Shown here: positions 52,368 through 61,651 of the stretch, piece after piece | Layout of the letters: each line of letters opens with the position of its first letter | How positions within the stretch are numbered: the first letter of the stretch is position 1 | Origin: a virus | Strand: one strand, 5' to 3' | IMG/VR virus record: IMGVR_UViG_3300026533_000002 | Location: 1 to 64,000 of that record | Length of the DNA: 64,000 nt | Notes under the pieces: generated by a model | What the model was told of the DNA's origin: nothing | What the model saw: the letters and a program-made list of their open reading frames with translations, nothing else | The model's database searches: none | Position numbers and translations under genes: made by a program

Positions 52368-53699
52368 TTAGTGAGATCCCCACCAATCCGGGCTCACTAA
52401 TACCTCGCCCGTGAAGGTGCATTGCATACCTAATTGTCTTGATATGCTTTCGTACGTACCTGCTATGGCTTCTGTTAGTAAGTCTATACAGTCGTTCCTG
52501 ACTAGGTAATCAGTCTCATCGTATATAGTAGCTTGAAGTTTGAAATGCACACCATGCACTAGTCCTAAAGCTTTAGCTCTAGCCATCATAGTTGTAAGGA
52601 AGTACTTCATAGCCTCGCCACCTTGTCCTTGAGTAGCGCTGTTTAAAGCTGCATGAGCATGTCTTACTTCAATCCTTCTACCTCCGAACATTGTAAGGTA
52701 CCCATTTTCTTTGGCTTCAGCCTTCAAGTCTTTGATAAGTTCTGCTAGACCTGTTGTAGATTTGATTAGTTTATCTTGTGTATGTTTACCGAAGATAGCT
52801 TGTATTACTACTTGATCAGTGAAAGGTACCATTGTATCCTTCTTAATAGGGTAGAACGAGACTCCCTCAATTACAATAACTCTCCGCTCTAGTTTCTTTT
52901 TCATTGCTTGAAACTCAATAACAGTATACTTAGCGTATTTATCTTCACCTAGCAATGTGTACCCAGTCAATGTAGGCGAAGACCCGAATAAAAATCCGAA
53001 CCAGAGAGGTTTCGACTGCCCTCTAGTAACATTACACGCTTTAGCGTTAATACTATGTAAATCAGTTCCATTACTTTTGTCACCAGCTACAATTATATCT
53101 CGTAACCTGCCTCCGTCATAAGGTAGAAGAAGTTCAGCTAAGACAACATTTTCCTGACCATCAAAGTCCGAGCCTAAGAAGCTCCATCCTTTCGGCGCAG
53201 CAAATAACTTTCTAAATTCCTGCTGAGCAGGGTACTGTGCTATGTTGGGTGAACTATACCCAAAGCGGCCTGTCACAGCAGTATTAGTGTCACAACGCGA
53301 GTGTAGAGTATTTGTAGCTAAGTTAACTTTACTAAGTATAGACCCCTTATCCCCACCAACTTGACTCTGATCCTTAACTACTTTGAGATATCTCTTCATC
53401 ATCTTACCTGCTGGGTGTTCCATACCTTCTAAACTATCTACATCTACTTTTACATTACCTGCAGCAGTATAATAAGGGAAAGTGTAGCTATAATCTTCTT
53501 CCATCCACCTCTTTATATGGTTCCTAGAACCAGGATTAAAAGGTGTATATACTATAGGCTGATGTTCACCATTCTTAATTACATTAATAGTCCTCATAGG
53601 TCTATCAAACCATTTAATAGTCTTTACTTTTACTAATTTAGTAGTTCCATTCTTATACTTCTTAAGATAAGGTATAGTGTATGGACTTAGTTTATTCAC
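52368..53699 (-). CDS. DNA polymerase family A, polymerase domain only (T7-like)
   Basis: Protein of 443 aa. It begins at the linker region (VYTPFNPGSRNHIKRWMEE matches T7 pol before its thumb), then TAVTGRFGYSSPNIAQYP, motif A LGSDFDGQE (D178, E183), motif B TRGQSKPLWFGFLFG (R226, K230, F234 in place of T7 Tyr526), DGR-like FGGRR, motif C IYDETD (Y393-D394-E395; HDE in T7), and C-terminal His. The exonuclease half is a separate gene at 57,399-58,211. All catalytic residues are present, so the two proteins probably act together as the replicase. Confidence 0.88.
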   Translation of the reverse strand: MNKLSPYTIPYLKKYKNGTTKLVKVKTIKWFDRPMRTINVIKNGEHQPIVYTPFNPGSRNHIKRWMEEDYSYTFPYYTAAGNVKVDVDSLEGMEHPAGKMMKRYLKVVKDQSQVGGDKGSILSKVNLATNTLHSRCDTNTAVTGRFGYSSPNIAQYPAQQEFRKLFAAPKGWSFLGSDFDGQENVVLAELLLPYDGGRLRDIIVAGDKSNGTDLHSINAKACNVTRGQSKPLWFGFLFGSSPTLTGYTLLGEDKYAKYTVIEFQAMKKKLERRVIVIEGVSFYPIKKDTMVPFTDQVVIQAIFGKHTQDKLIKSTTGLAELIKDLKAEAKENGYLTMFGGRRIEVRHAHAALNSATQGQGGEAMKYFLTTMMARAKALGLVHGVHFKLQATIYDETDYLVRNDCIDLLTEAIAGTYESISRQLGMQCTFTGEVLVSPDWWGSH

Positions 53700-54019
53700 T
53701 ACTTAGCCTTAACAGCTCTGTACCTAGTACCTTGATACATAATACTTTTACTAGATTTTACTATAGGAGTATTGAAATCCTTCTCAGCTTTTAACTTCTT
53801 AATACGCTTTATATTAGCTTTTAAAGTATTAGGATGTTGATCTCTCTGTAATCCTTCCTTAGCTGCCCATTGTCTTACTGTTGAAGTAGATACTCCTCTA
53901 GTAAGGCCTATCTCTCTAGCAGTCATCTTAGGCTTACCTTTTCTAGTAGCTTTCCAATCTTTGATAGTTGCTTGTTTAACTTCTTCTGAGAATCTACTTC
54001 CATTCATTATTGTTTTCAT
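53699..54019 (-). CDS. Helix-turn-helix protein, 106 aa
   Basis: Residues ~33-55 (TAREIGLTRGVSTSTVRQWA) form a clear helix-turn-helix. Lys/Arg-rich, with a basic C-terminal part. It starts just upstream of the polymerase gene (one-base overlap) and may be a regulator or a remnant of a mobile element. Confidence 0.6.
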   Translation of the reverse strand: MKTIMNGSRFSEEVKQATIKDWKATRKGKPKMTAREIGLTRGVSTSTVRQWAAKEGLQRDQHPNTLKANIKRIKKLKAEKDFNTPIVKSSKSIMYQGTRYRAVKAK

Positions 54020-54041
54020 TATTATCCTTTATAATTGTTAT

Positions 54042-55079
54042 TTACCACTTATACTCTACCATCTCTATCAATAAAGTATCTAAGGTCTTTTTATCTGGTT
54101 CACTAGGTAGCTTAGAACGTGACAGTTCTATGTCAATAGCATCTAATACACTCTCTACTTTATCCACTACTGAAGATAAGTCATGTTTACCTTCTTTTAT
54201 CTCTTTAATATAAGATGCTTCAGCTAAAGGGAATACTATAAACTCATTAGTTAGAAGTTCTAATGCCTCACTAGCAATCCTATAACTATGAGATAAAGCC
54301 TTAAAATCAGTCTTAGAAGGTGTGTTAGCTATAGTCTTAGTTCTATTACCAAACTGTCTATATTGATATAAACACTTATCAGAGAAGTACTCTAATGTTA
54401 CTGTACCTAGGAATAGTTTACCTAGTACAGATATATACTCTCTATTACCTTCATATGTGTCTCTATTAGCTTTAGCCATCACAAACTTAATATACTTAAA
54501 GTCATTATCTTTTATAAGTTGTTTCAGGTCATCGTATCTAGTCTCTAGCTTATCTTTATGGTCAGTGCCATAATTAACTCTAAAGTTATTAATAAGAGTG
54601 TCCAGTTCTTTATACCTAGCACCTTTAATTCCAAACTTCTTTGTTTGTCCTAGAGCATAACCTATAAAGCTCTTCATACTACTGTTAAGAAAGTCTTTAT
54701 AGTTTCTACGGATAGAAGCTGTGAACACTATATCCTCGTACATAATAGTATCTGGTCTCCACATACTAAATAATAGATCTATAGCACCAGTCTCTGATTT
54801 AGATAACTGACTAAAGAATCTATGAATAGACATTAGACTAAAGTCAATGTCATCTTCACCATTCTTATCTGTTGTATTATTACTGTTAGATGAGTAGTGG
54901 TCTACTGAGTCAGCTAATAGTAATGACCTCTTACTAGGTATAAACACACCTTTAAAATCAGAGTCACTAGTAGGAGAATCAGTGCCATATAACTTAGATC
55001 CTGTATAACTAACATACACTACCTTATTACCAGTAAGTCTCTCAAACTCCTCTATCTTTTGCACTACTAAATTCTTCAC
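54042..55079 (-). CDS. RlaP-like predicted nucleotidyltransferase
   Basis: Protein of 345 aa. VSYTGSKLYGTDSPTSDSDFKGVF (GS at 27-28; D39, D41) is the Pol-beta-type nucleotidyltransferase core of the RlaP (RNA-ligase-associated protein) family; DDIDFSLMSIHRFF provides the third acidic strand. It is probably involved in RNA 3'-end repair. It overlaps the CCA-adding enzyme gene by 38 bases, and an RNA ligase is encoded at 41.5 kb. Confidence 0.75.
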   Translation of the reverse strand: MKNLVVQKIEEFERLTGNKVVYVSYTGSKLYGTDSPTSDSDFKGVFIPSKRSLLLADSVDHYSSNSNNTTDKNGEDDIDFSLMSIHRFFSQLSKSETGAIDLLFSMWRPDTIMYEDIVFTASIRRNYKDFLNSSMKSFIGYALGQTKKFGIKGARYKELDTLINNFRVNYGTDHKDKLETRYDDLKQLIKDNDFKYIKFVMAKANRDTYEGNREYISVLGKLFLGTVTLEYFSDKCLYQYRQFGNRTKTIANTPSKTDFKALSHSYRIASEALELLTNEFIVFPLAEASYIKEIKEGKHDLSSVVDKVESVLDAIDIELSRSKLPSEPDKKTLDTLLIEMVEYKW

Positions 55080-56253
55080 TTACAATCCTTATATGTTCTC
55101 TATGAACATGTTGTTTAATAGCATCATTAGAAGGTCTAACCTCTAAAGAATCTAACCACCTCTTAGGTGAGTAACTTTTCATTCTAGATATAGCAGATGT
55201 AAACATAATCTCATCTTTAGAATCAAAAGTACGTTTATCTACTGTTGAGTCTCTGCCCATTACATCAGCATTAGCAAACCTTAATAGGTCAATTATAGAC
55301 TCATTAGTAAACTTCTTTAAGAGTATTACTTTTCTACTATCTCTATTAGAGTGTATAAGAAATATCCTAATATGGTTACTAATTATAAGTAATACATCAT
55401 TAGATAGTTTAGAAGGGAGCTTTAAAGACTTTAACTCTGACTCTATCAACTCACTCTTTTCATGCCCATGTGCACTACCTTTGGCAGCATACAGCAGAGG
55501 CTTTCCAATATCATGGTAAATAGCAGCTAACTTTAAAGTAGTACTATCTACTAAATCTAATACTCTCATACTATGCTCATACACGGACTTCTCTTGATGG
55601 TAGGCACTATCTTCTACACACTTAGTCATTAAGTAGATCTTAGGAAATATAACATCTAGTACTCCTAAATCTTTTAATGTATCAAAGAATATTCTAGAGT
55701 TAGGTAAAGCTAATGCTTTCATTAACTCCATTGTAACTCTTTCCTGTACTAACCCTTCTAGACAATGCTTCATTGTGAGAACTAATTTCTTAGTCTCTTC
55801 AGCAATAGTAAAGTCAGGTAGCATAGTCTTAAATCTGGCTAACCTTAGTACCCTAACCGGGTCTTCTTTGAAAGCTTCAGAAGTATGTCTTAGTACTTTA
55901 GCTTTAATATCATCGTAACCGTTGTAAGGATCTATAAGAATACCATCTTCAGATAACGCTATTGAGTTCATAGTTAAATCTCTTCTTAGTAAATCATCCT
56001 CTATACTAATATCTTCTACATCTACAGCAAAGTCTGTATACCCTCTACCTGTTGACTTCTCTGATCTAGCTAAAGCTATTTCGTTACCATTACCATCTAA
56101 GAACACTGGGAAACTATTGCCTACTTTCTTATGAGTAGGGAACTGTTTCATGTAAGATTCTACATTGTAACCTGTAACTACATAATCTACATCAGAAGGA
56201 GGTCTGTCTAAGATTGTATCTCTAACATACCCTCCTACTGTGTACTTAACCAT
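55042..56253 (-). CDS. cca: CCA-adding tRNA nucleotidyltransferase
   Basis: Protein of 403 aa, class II. Nucleotidyltransferase head: GGYVRDTILDRPPSDVDYVV (GG at 7-8, D21/D23), RRDLTMNSIAL, DPYNGYDDI, RVLRLARF. Residues ~220-330 form an HD domain (YEHSMRVLDLVD, AAIYHDIGK) like that of E. coli Cca. It rebuilds the 3' CCA end of tRNAs. As no tRNA gene is seen here, the substrates would be host tRNAs or phage tRNAs outside the window. Length is close to cellular enzymes. Confidence 0.88.
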   Translation of the reverse strand: MVKYTVGGYVRDTILDRPPSDVDYVVTGYNVESYMKQFPTHKKVGNSFPVFLDGNGNEIALARSEKSTGRGYTDFAVDVEDISIEDDLLRRDLTMNSIALSEDGILIDPYNGYDDIKAKVLRHTSEAFKEDPVRVLRLARFKTMLPDFTIAEETKKLVLTMKHCLEGLVQERVTMELMKALALPNSRIFFDTLKDLGVLDVIFPKIYLMTKCVEDSAYHQEKSVYEHSMRVLDLVDSTTLKLAAIYHDIGKPLLYAAKGSAHGHEKSELIESELKSLKLPSKLSNDVLLIISNHIRIFLIHSNRDSRKVILLKKFTNESIIDLLRFANADVMGRDSTVDKRTFDSKDEIMFTSAISRMKSYSPKRWLDSLEVRPSNDAIKQHVHREHIRIVSEEFSSAKDRGV

Positions 56254-57370
56254 TACAGTTTTGTACTACAGAATCAGCTAAAGTAGAAGCCATAGTTAGC
56301 GCTTGATCTGTCATAGTAAGTATCTCTTCACTTCCACTTGTTACTGATAAACTAGCCATATGGTTAAGTAACCTATGAGCTTGAGCTTCTACACTATTAC
56401 TCTCAGGCAAGTCATATAACTCTGTTATTTCTTTAGCTGTAACTGCAGGCTCAATAGTTGAAGTTCCATCAGTTAATCTAAAGTACGTTTCACCAAACAT
56501 AGAATCCATAGCTTCAATAACTAAGCCATTTCTGAACTCTGTACCAATTTCCAACTTAACTAGAGAAAACCTAGAAGTAAACTCATCAATAGCTAGCTTT
56601 TGTTTGAACCCAGAAGAGTACATTACATTAGTACTATTAACAGCATCTACATGATATAATATACCGTTATGAGAGGCCCATACTTGCCCTTCACGGACTT
56701 CTATCTCTTCAGACGACTCATTACCTACCTCAGGCTCTTCTAGCTCTCTAGACTCATCTGTGTGCATTTCAGCAGGTGTTGTGTCGGTAAAGTCATAAGT
56801 ATTATCAACTAAGTCACTGTAATGTAGGATATTCTCTAGTATTAGTAAACTAACACCTCTTACCTTAAAATTACATACTCTACCATCAATCTCACTAGCA
56901 TCAATAGTTTTAGGTATAGTAACTCTGTAAGACTCTTTACTAGGTAACATAGTAAGGTACATAGACTTAGTCTTAACGTTATGATTAGCTACTACTACTT
57001 CTGCAGTAAACTCTTTAGGTAAATCTTTAATATTAGTTACAGTAGCTTTAGAAGGAGTCTTACCAACTTCAACTTCTCCACTATTGTCAACATGTTCACC
57101 CAATAAGATTAGTTGATTAACATTGTACTCATGGTTATAAAGTATGGCTACTGAGTAAGTCTTACCTATCTCTAGCTCTTCGTTCTTCCAAGAAGAGTTA
57201 TTAGGCTTATTAACAGTTACTGTAGTTAAGGCTCCATCGACAGCCACTGTTAAAGTCAGTGTGTACTGAGTACCATAGTTAGTAGTTACTTCGTCTATAT
57301 CAATTAGATTAATTCTAAAGTTCTCTTCACCAATAAGTTCTTTTAATTCAGTTATTTTTGTTACGTGCAT
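56246..57370 (-). CDS. Hypothetical acidic protein between polymerase halves, 374 aa
   Basis: Beta-rich in residues ~1-190 (possible OB-like repeats), an acidic linker (~205-232, ESRELEEPEVGNESSEEIEV), a second beta-rich part and a helical tail. No motif recognised. It overlaps cca by 8 bases. ssDNA- or RNA-binding would fit the context but is not shown. Confidence 0.45.
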   Translation of the reverse strand: MHVTKITELKELIGEENFRINLIDIDEVTTNYGTQYTLTLTVAVDGALTTVTVNKPNNSSWKNEELEIGKTYSVAILYNHEYNVNQLILLGEHVDNSGEVEVGKTPSKATVTNIKDLPKEFTAEVVVANHNVKTKSMYLTMLPSKESYRVTIPKTIDASEIDGRVCNFKVRGVSLLILENILHYSDLVDNTYDFTDTTPAEMHTDESRELEEPEVGNESSEEIEVREGQVWASHNGILYHVDAVNSTNVMYSSGFKQKLAIDEFTSRFSLVKLEIGTEFRNGLVIEAMDSMFGETYFRLTDGTSTIEPAVTAKEITELYDLPESNSVEAQAHRLLNHMASLSVTSGSEEILTMTDQALTMASTLADSVVQNCNG

Positions 57371-57398
57371 TGCTTATCCTTTTATTTTAATATAGCTA

Positions 57399-58211
57399 CT
57401 AAGGAGTACCTAGTAGCTTTACATAGTTATTGTCTGGAAGAAACTTCCTACTAATACTTAGCTTCTTATATGTTTTAACTTTACCATCTGGCAAGAACTT
57501 AGGATCAAATATACTAGTTAATTTAGTATGTAAGTCTAACTTCTCAGCTAATAAGTCATTGTTTAACTCATTAGCTTTATCAATATCAATATAGAAACCA
57601 AAGTGTGTCTGTTCTTGTATAATAGCAGCTGTTTCATGTTCTATTTCAACTACTTTATCTAGCGGAAAGTTATCTTGCTCTAGTAAGAATAATAAGAAGT
57701 TTACAGCTAAGTCAGTATCTCTGTTACAGTAGATAGCCATCTCCTCAGTAAGTCCTGAGAAGTCTTCAAACTCAATCTTACTATCTCCTCCCATTCTCTC
57801 ACCAAAAGCTTTAAGAGAGTACTTTCCCCATAAGCTTTTATCTAATCCTAATCCTGGATCTATAGACATTAAATAATCTTTAGAGAATATAATCTTAGAT
57901 AGAATGAGAGTATCTAATGGTCTAGGTTTTAACTTAATACCTGTTACATTTTCAATAACGGGAACATCAAACCCTACACCATTATGAAATGACATATAAT
58001 CAGCTGTGTTAATTAAAGCTACAGCTTCACCTATACTACCTTTAGAGTATGGAGTCCAGACATTAGTGTATACCTCAGCTAATGTAGGCTTACCATTAAT
58101 AATCATAGCAACAGAAATACAGTATATATCATCTATAAATGATAACCCTTCCTTAGGTATGAGTTGAGTTTCAATATCTAGAACAGCTACAGTAGCGTTA
58201 CTTATATCCAT
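57399..58211 (-). CDS. DNA polymerase family A, 3'-5' exonuclease domain only (T7-like)
   Basis: Protein of 270 aa. Exo motifs: VLDIETQ (D12, E14), SFHNGVGFDVP (D82), YCNRDTDLAV (D165); then KVVEIEHETAAIIQEQTHFGFYIDIDKANEL, the T7-type stretch linking to the polymerase domain. It stops at ...NNYVKLLGTP, where T7 pol continues to FNPSSR. The matching polymerase domain is a separate gene 3.7 kb downstream. Proofreading in trans or by association is inferred. Confidence 0.85.
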   Translation of the reverse strand: MDISNATVAVLDIETQLIPKEGLSFIDDIYCISVAMIINGKPTLAEVYTNVWTPYSKGSIGEAVALINTADYMSFHNGVGFDVPVIENVTGIKLKPRPLDTLILSKIIFSKDYLMSIDPGLGLDKSLWGKYSLKAFGERMGGDSKIEFEDFSGLTEEMAIYCNRDTDLAVNFLLFLLEQDNFPLDKVVEIEHETAAIIQEQTHFGFYIDIDKANELNNDLLAEKLDLHTKLTSIFDPKFLPDGKVKTYKKLSISRKFLPDNNYVKLLGTP

Positions 58212-58855
58212 TAATCATATGAACTAGAGCTACTACTTGAATCTGAACTTGAGCTAGAGTAGCTATCTGAAGAATCAGATGAACTGTAACTGCTGCTAGA
58301 AGAGTAACTTGACCCACTAGAATAACTAGAGTAGCTAGGCTCTATGTAACCTCCAGGAGTTGTAGTAAACGAAGAGTTATCAACGGAATACTCACTGACT
58401 GTTTCAGTTACCTCGTCTATCCTACTGACAAGTTCATTAACTGTACTAGGCAGGGTATCAGGTACGTCATCACTTAGATCAATTACTTCAGATTCCTTAG
58501 GAGTAGCATAAGAAGATTTACATAAGTCTTCTAAGCTATTAGGAGGTACTGCAATATACCCAACATAAGTTTTACTAAACTCTCTATAAGCGTCAGTATC
58601 TTCATCAGCAAATAATACCCATAAGGTTATTACATCATTACCTATGCTACAATGTGAGCCGTCAACTATACCTCTAAAGTTATACTTAAAATTATACATA
58701 GCTTTAAGAGTCCTATTAGTTCCTAACTTCTTATTAGCTTTAACTAATACTTTAGAAGGGAACTTATACTCCATAACACTTTCATCTTCAGAGTAACCTT
58801 TACTGTCGTTCTTGTTAAATAACCACCTAAACGCTCTTTTAAGTACATCTATCAT
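58211..58855 (-). CDS. Protein with serine-rich tail, 214 aa
   Basis: Residues ~1-120 are mixed alpha/beta with no recognised family; the last ~45 are almost only Ser, Tyr and Asp, a disordered tail seen in other phage proteins. Start overlaps the upstream gene by ATGA; stop overlaps the exonuclease gene start. Function unknown. Confidence 0.5.
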   Translation of the reverse strand: MIDVLKRAFRWLFNKNDSKGYSEDESVMEYKFPSKVLVKANKKLGTNRTLKAMYNFKYNFRGIVDGSHCSIGNDVITLWVLFADEDTDAYREFSKTYVGYIAVPPNSLEDLCKSSYATPKESEVIDLSDDVPDTLPSTVNELVSRIDEVTETVSEYSVDNSSFTTTPGGYIEPSYSSYSSGSSYSSSSSYSSSDSSDSYSSSSSDSSSSSSSYD

Positions 58856-59433
58856 ATGTTTTCCTTAGTTAATTTAGCTATTGAGTCTACTATATTCTTA
58901 TACTTATCTTTAGCATACTCAGCCTTCTTAACTAGAGTTTTCTCTACCTTAAGTGTAGTAGTAGTATCCTCTAGTTTAGACTCTAAATCAGCTATGCTAG
59001 TTGCTTGTATGTTAATAGTATTATCTTTGTCTGCTATCAGGCTCTGTAAGCTCTTTATAGTTTCCTCAGAAGCCTTAGTACTAGTATTAACTAATTCCTC
59101 AACAGTAGTATCTAAATGTAGCTTAAGATCCTTACATAATATATCAGCAACTATAGGTTTACTAGCTAATTTTTCACTAGCCTCAGCAGCCTTACGAAGA
59201 GACTCAACTTCAATCATTAGTCTCTTATTGTCTACCTCTAGCTTATCTTTATCCAATATAAGTTGTTGGTCAGGTACTAGTGAATCCATACTTGCATATA
59301 GTTGATTAATATCCTTAGATAAGTAATAAGCTTTAATAAGAGTATTATATAACTCCTCTGCAGTATCACTTGGATCTATAGAGTTCTCTATATCAGTAAG
59401 CCTCTGTTGAAGCTCACTAATCTTATTCATCAC
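58852..59433 (-). CDS. Coiled-coil protein, 193 aa
   Basis: Almost wholly predicted coiled coil with heptad-like Leu/Ile spacing from ~residue 60. No enzyme motif. Overlaps both neighbours by 4 to 11 bases. Confidence 0.5.
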   Translation of the reverse strand: MMNKISELQQRLTDIENSIDPSDTAEELYNTLIKAYYLSKDINQLYASMDSLVPDQQLILDKDKLEVDNKRLMIEVESLRKAAEASEKLASKPIVADILCKDLKLHLDTTVEELVNTSTKASEETIKSLQSLIADKDNTINIQATSIADLESKLEDTTTTLKVEKTLVKKAEYAKDKYKNIVDSIAKLTKENI

Positions 59434-60244
59434 CTTGTTCCTGTTTGAACTGAAGCTCTGGATATATTACACTCTCAAACTTATCTTTAAGAGCTGCTAA
59501 GTTATTGTAAGCTTCTTCAGAATCTAAATACTCTTTAATAGGGCCACTGGCATCTTGCATATCAGCTAAGAATCTAAGTGCTGCTGGGTTATCAGATTCA
59601 AACACAGTCTCAGCAATAATGTCATAGAATATCTTCCAGTCTCCTAACATCGAATGAGCTTGTAACATCTTTTCAACATACTCTGTTTTACCAACAGTAT
59701 TAATACTACTAGCTTGATGAACATCATCATCAGACATAGAGTATTCATCTGCTAACCAATCCATAAGAGCTTTCTTCTTCAATGTCTCTATATTTAAAGT
59801 AGCAGTAGACATCTTCTTAACAGTTCTACCTGTATCTTCAGTAGCTTTCTTTAGATTATCTGCAGTTAGCTTACCGTATTTAGCAATACACACATCACAT
59901 AAGGCTAATGAGTCTTCTACATCTTGTGTAAGGTATTCACTAGCTGATAGAGACATAGCTACCATATACTTAGCTTTCACAGCTTCTAGAACCTCTCTCT
60001 TCTGTAAGTAACTTATGTACAGTTCAGAAGTTTCTACTGTGTACCCTAACTCATGTACAGCTTGTTCATAAGCTTGAATAGTTAAGTTAGTACTCAACAT
60101 AAACAATACAGAACCTTTACCAAAGTACATTAACTCCTTAGAAAAGGCATCAACTCTCTCTAACTGAGCTAATGCCCACTTAACATCAACGACTCCATCA
60201 TCTGGCAGTATGACACCAGTATCTATTTCTTTTACTTCATTCAT
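59423..60244 (-). CDS. Hypothetical helical protein, 273 aa
   Basis: Helical protein; a middle CDVCIAKYGK pair of Cys and an acidic C-terminus (KQEQGDE). Not recognised. Member of the tightly packed leftward operon starting near the right edge. Confidence 0.45.
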   Translation of the reverse strand: MNEVKEIDTGVILPDDGVVDVKWALAQLERVDAFSKELMYFGKGSVLFMLSTNLTIQAYEQAVHELGYTVETSELYISYLQKREVLEAVKAKYMVAMSLSASEYLTQDVEDSLALCDVCIAKYGKLTADNLKKATEDTGRTVKKMSTATLNIETLKKKALMDWLADEYSMSDDDVHQASSINTVGKTEYVEKMLQAHSMLGDWKIFYDIIAETVFESDNPAALRFLADMQDASGPIKEYLDSEEAYNNLAALKDKFESVIYPELQFKQEQGDE

Positions 60245-60246
60245 TA

Positions 60247-60645
60247 TTATCCTTTTAACACTGTTACCAATGTTTTATCTTTAACTACACCAACTACACC
60301 TTTAAATAAGCTATACCTGCCATCTTGCAATGTATCCATAGTATAAAGTTGACGTATCAATGCCTTATAAAGCATCTTAGAAACATCTGCATTAGTAAGT
60401 TTATTATTAATACGTTCTTTATACCTGTGTACTGCATGGGCAGATACTGCCAATTCATTGTAGATAGTTGCTTCACTAGACTTCTTGTCAGCGAGCATAT
60501 CTTCTAACTTCTGTAACTTACTATGAAGCTTACTATTAGTAACCTTCAGTGAAAGCCCTTCATCCATTAGTTCATATACTTTCTCCCTAGAAGCTGCTAA
60601 TAACTTTACAGAAGGGCATAGCCAATTTCTTATCTTATCAATCAT
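60247..60645 (-). CDS. DUF4258-like small protein, 132 aa
   Basis: Residues ~66-132 (VSAHAVHRYKERI, then DGRYSLFKGVVGVVKDKTLVTVL) resemble the S-x-H-A-x-x-R-x-x-E-R pattern of DUF4258/RelE-like proteins. The N-terminal part is coiled coil. RNA-binding or toxin-like function is possible only by resemblance. Confidence 0.45.
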   Translation of the reverse strand: MIDKIRNWLCPSVKLLAASREKVYELMDEGLSLKVTNSKLHSKLQKLEDMLADKKSSEATIYNELAVSAHAVHRYKERINNKLTNADVSKMLYKALIRQLYTMDTLQDGRYSLFKGVVGVVKDKTLVTVLKG

Positions 60646-60892
60646 CTACTTTAACCTCATAGGTATACTTCTTTATAGTTCTCTCAGATAGACCTGTAGC
60701 CAAAGTAGCTGCGTGTAGAAACTTCTTATGGCTAGGTGCTATCTTATTAGCTTGTCTCATTATCCTAGCCTTACCTTCTTCTATAGAATCCTTATCAAAA
60801 GGATTTATAGAGTATCTGGTAGTCTTTATAAACCAATATAGACTACCGTATGTTAAAGGTTCGTTAGGGTAATAAGGCCTAGAATTAGGCAT
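60638..60892 (-). CDS. Hypothetical 84-aa protein with HTH-like end
   Basis: The C-terminal segment HAATLATGLSERTIKKYTYEV has the pattern of a helix-turn-helix. Overlaps both neighbours by 8 bases. Regulatory role possible. Confidence 0.45.
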   Translation of the reverse strand: MPNSRPYYPNEPLTYGSLYWFIKTTRYSINPFDKDSIEEGKARIMRQANKIAPSHKKFLHAATLATGLSERTIKKYTYEVKVDD

Positions 60893-61460
60893 CTAATACA
60901 AGGTATGTTGTTGTTTCTGAAGATGCTGCATTTAATTTAACAGCCCATACCTTTAATGAATTAATCTCTGGTAAGTTTAATTTCTTAACTGTACCAGTTG
61001 CATGGTTTACAGATACAAGTGCAGGTCTTTCTATCCCATCTAACCTCTTACTCATGTTAAACATTGGGACAGTATTAGTTTCAAAGTTAAATAAGGTAGA
61101 TACCTTATAGTTAACATAAGTAAAGTCAGAGTGGAAACTACCTTCATCTACAAATACCTTAGACCTATAATCTGTAAAGAACCTATGGAATAATATACTC
61201 ATAGTAATATCATAGGGATTACGCTTATTAAGCATATTAACTGCAGTCTCTACAGCTCTCCTATGGTCTTCATAAGTAACTCTACTTTCATCAGCTATAC
61301 TGCTATAATTTCTACTAGCCCTGTCTTTATCAAAGTGATAGATATCCCTATCAAATCTAGTAATAGTATCTTCACCTTTACGTCTAGGCCTTTCAGCCAT
61401 ACGTCTAAATAGCTCTTCTGCTAATACAACCTGTTTTGTTATAGTATTGTGTTTTATCAT
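60885..61460 (-). CDS. Hypothetical 191-aa protein
   Basis: Basic N-terminal half (FRRMAERPRRKGEDTITRFDR) and beta-rich C-terminal half. No family recognised. Starts in a one-base overlap with the small membrane gene. Confidence 0.45.
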   Translation of the reverse strand: MIKHNTITKQVVLAEELFRRMAERPRRKGEDTITRFDRDIYHFDKDRASRNYSSIADESRVTYEDHRRAVETAVNMLNKRNPYDITMSILFHRFFTDYRSKVFVDEGSFHSDFTYVNYKVSTLFNFETNTVPMFNMSKRLDGIERPALVSVNHATGTVKKLNLPEINSLKVWAVKLNAASSETTTYLVLDA

Positions 61461-61651
61461 TAACTACCTCCTAATGGTAAGATTAATACTAAATTAACAA
61501 CAAACAAGTATCCAAGTAACAGCCTAGTTATAGCTCTTTCCTGCTTATATAGTAGGTAAGTAGTATGAGACATATGCTTATGTAAATAGGCTTTATCTAA
61601 ATCAGAACCATTCCAATATGTAATAAAATCATTAAGCATTATACCTCCCAA
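61460..61651 (-). CDS. Small membrane protein, 63 aa
   Basis: C-terminal hydrophobic segment (LLLGYLFVVNLVLILPLG, residues ~43-60) anchors it in the membrane; the N-terminal part is polar with several His/Lys. Function unknown. Confidence 0.45.
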   Translation of the reverse strand: MGGIMLNDFITYWNGSDLDKAYLHKHMSHTTYLLYKQERAITRLLLGYLFVVNLVLILPLGGS

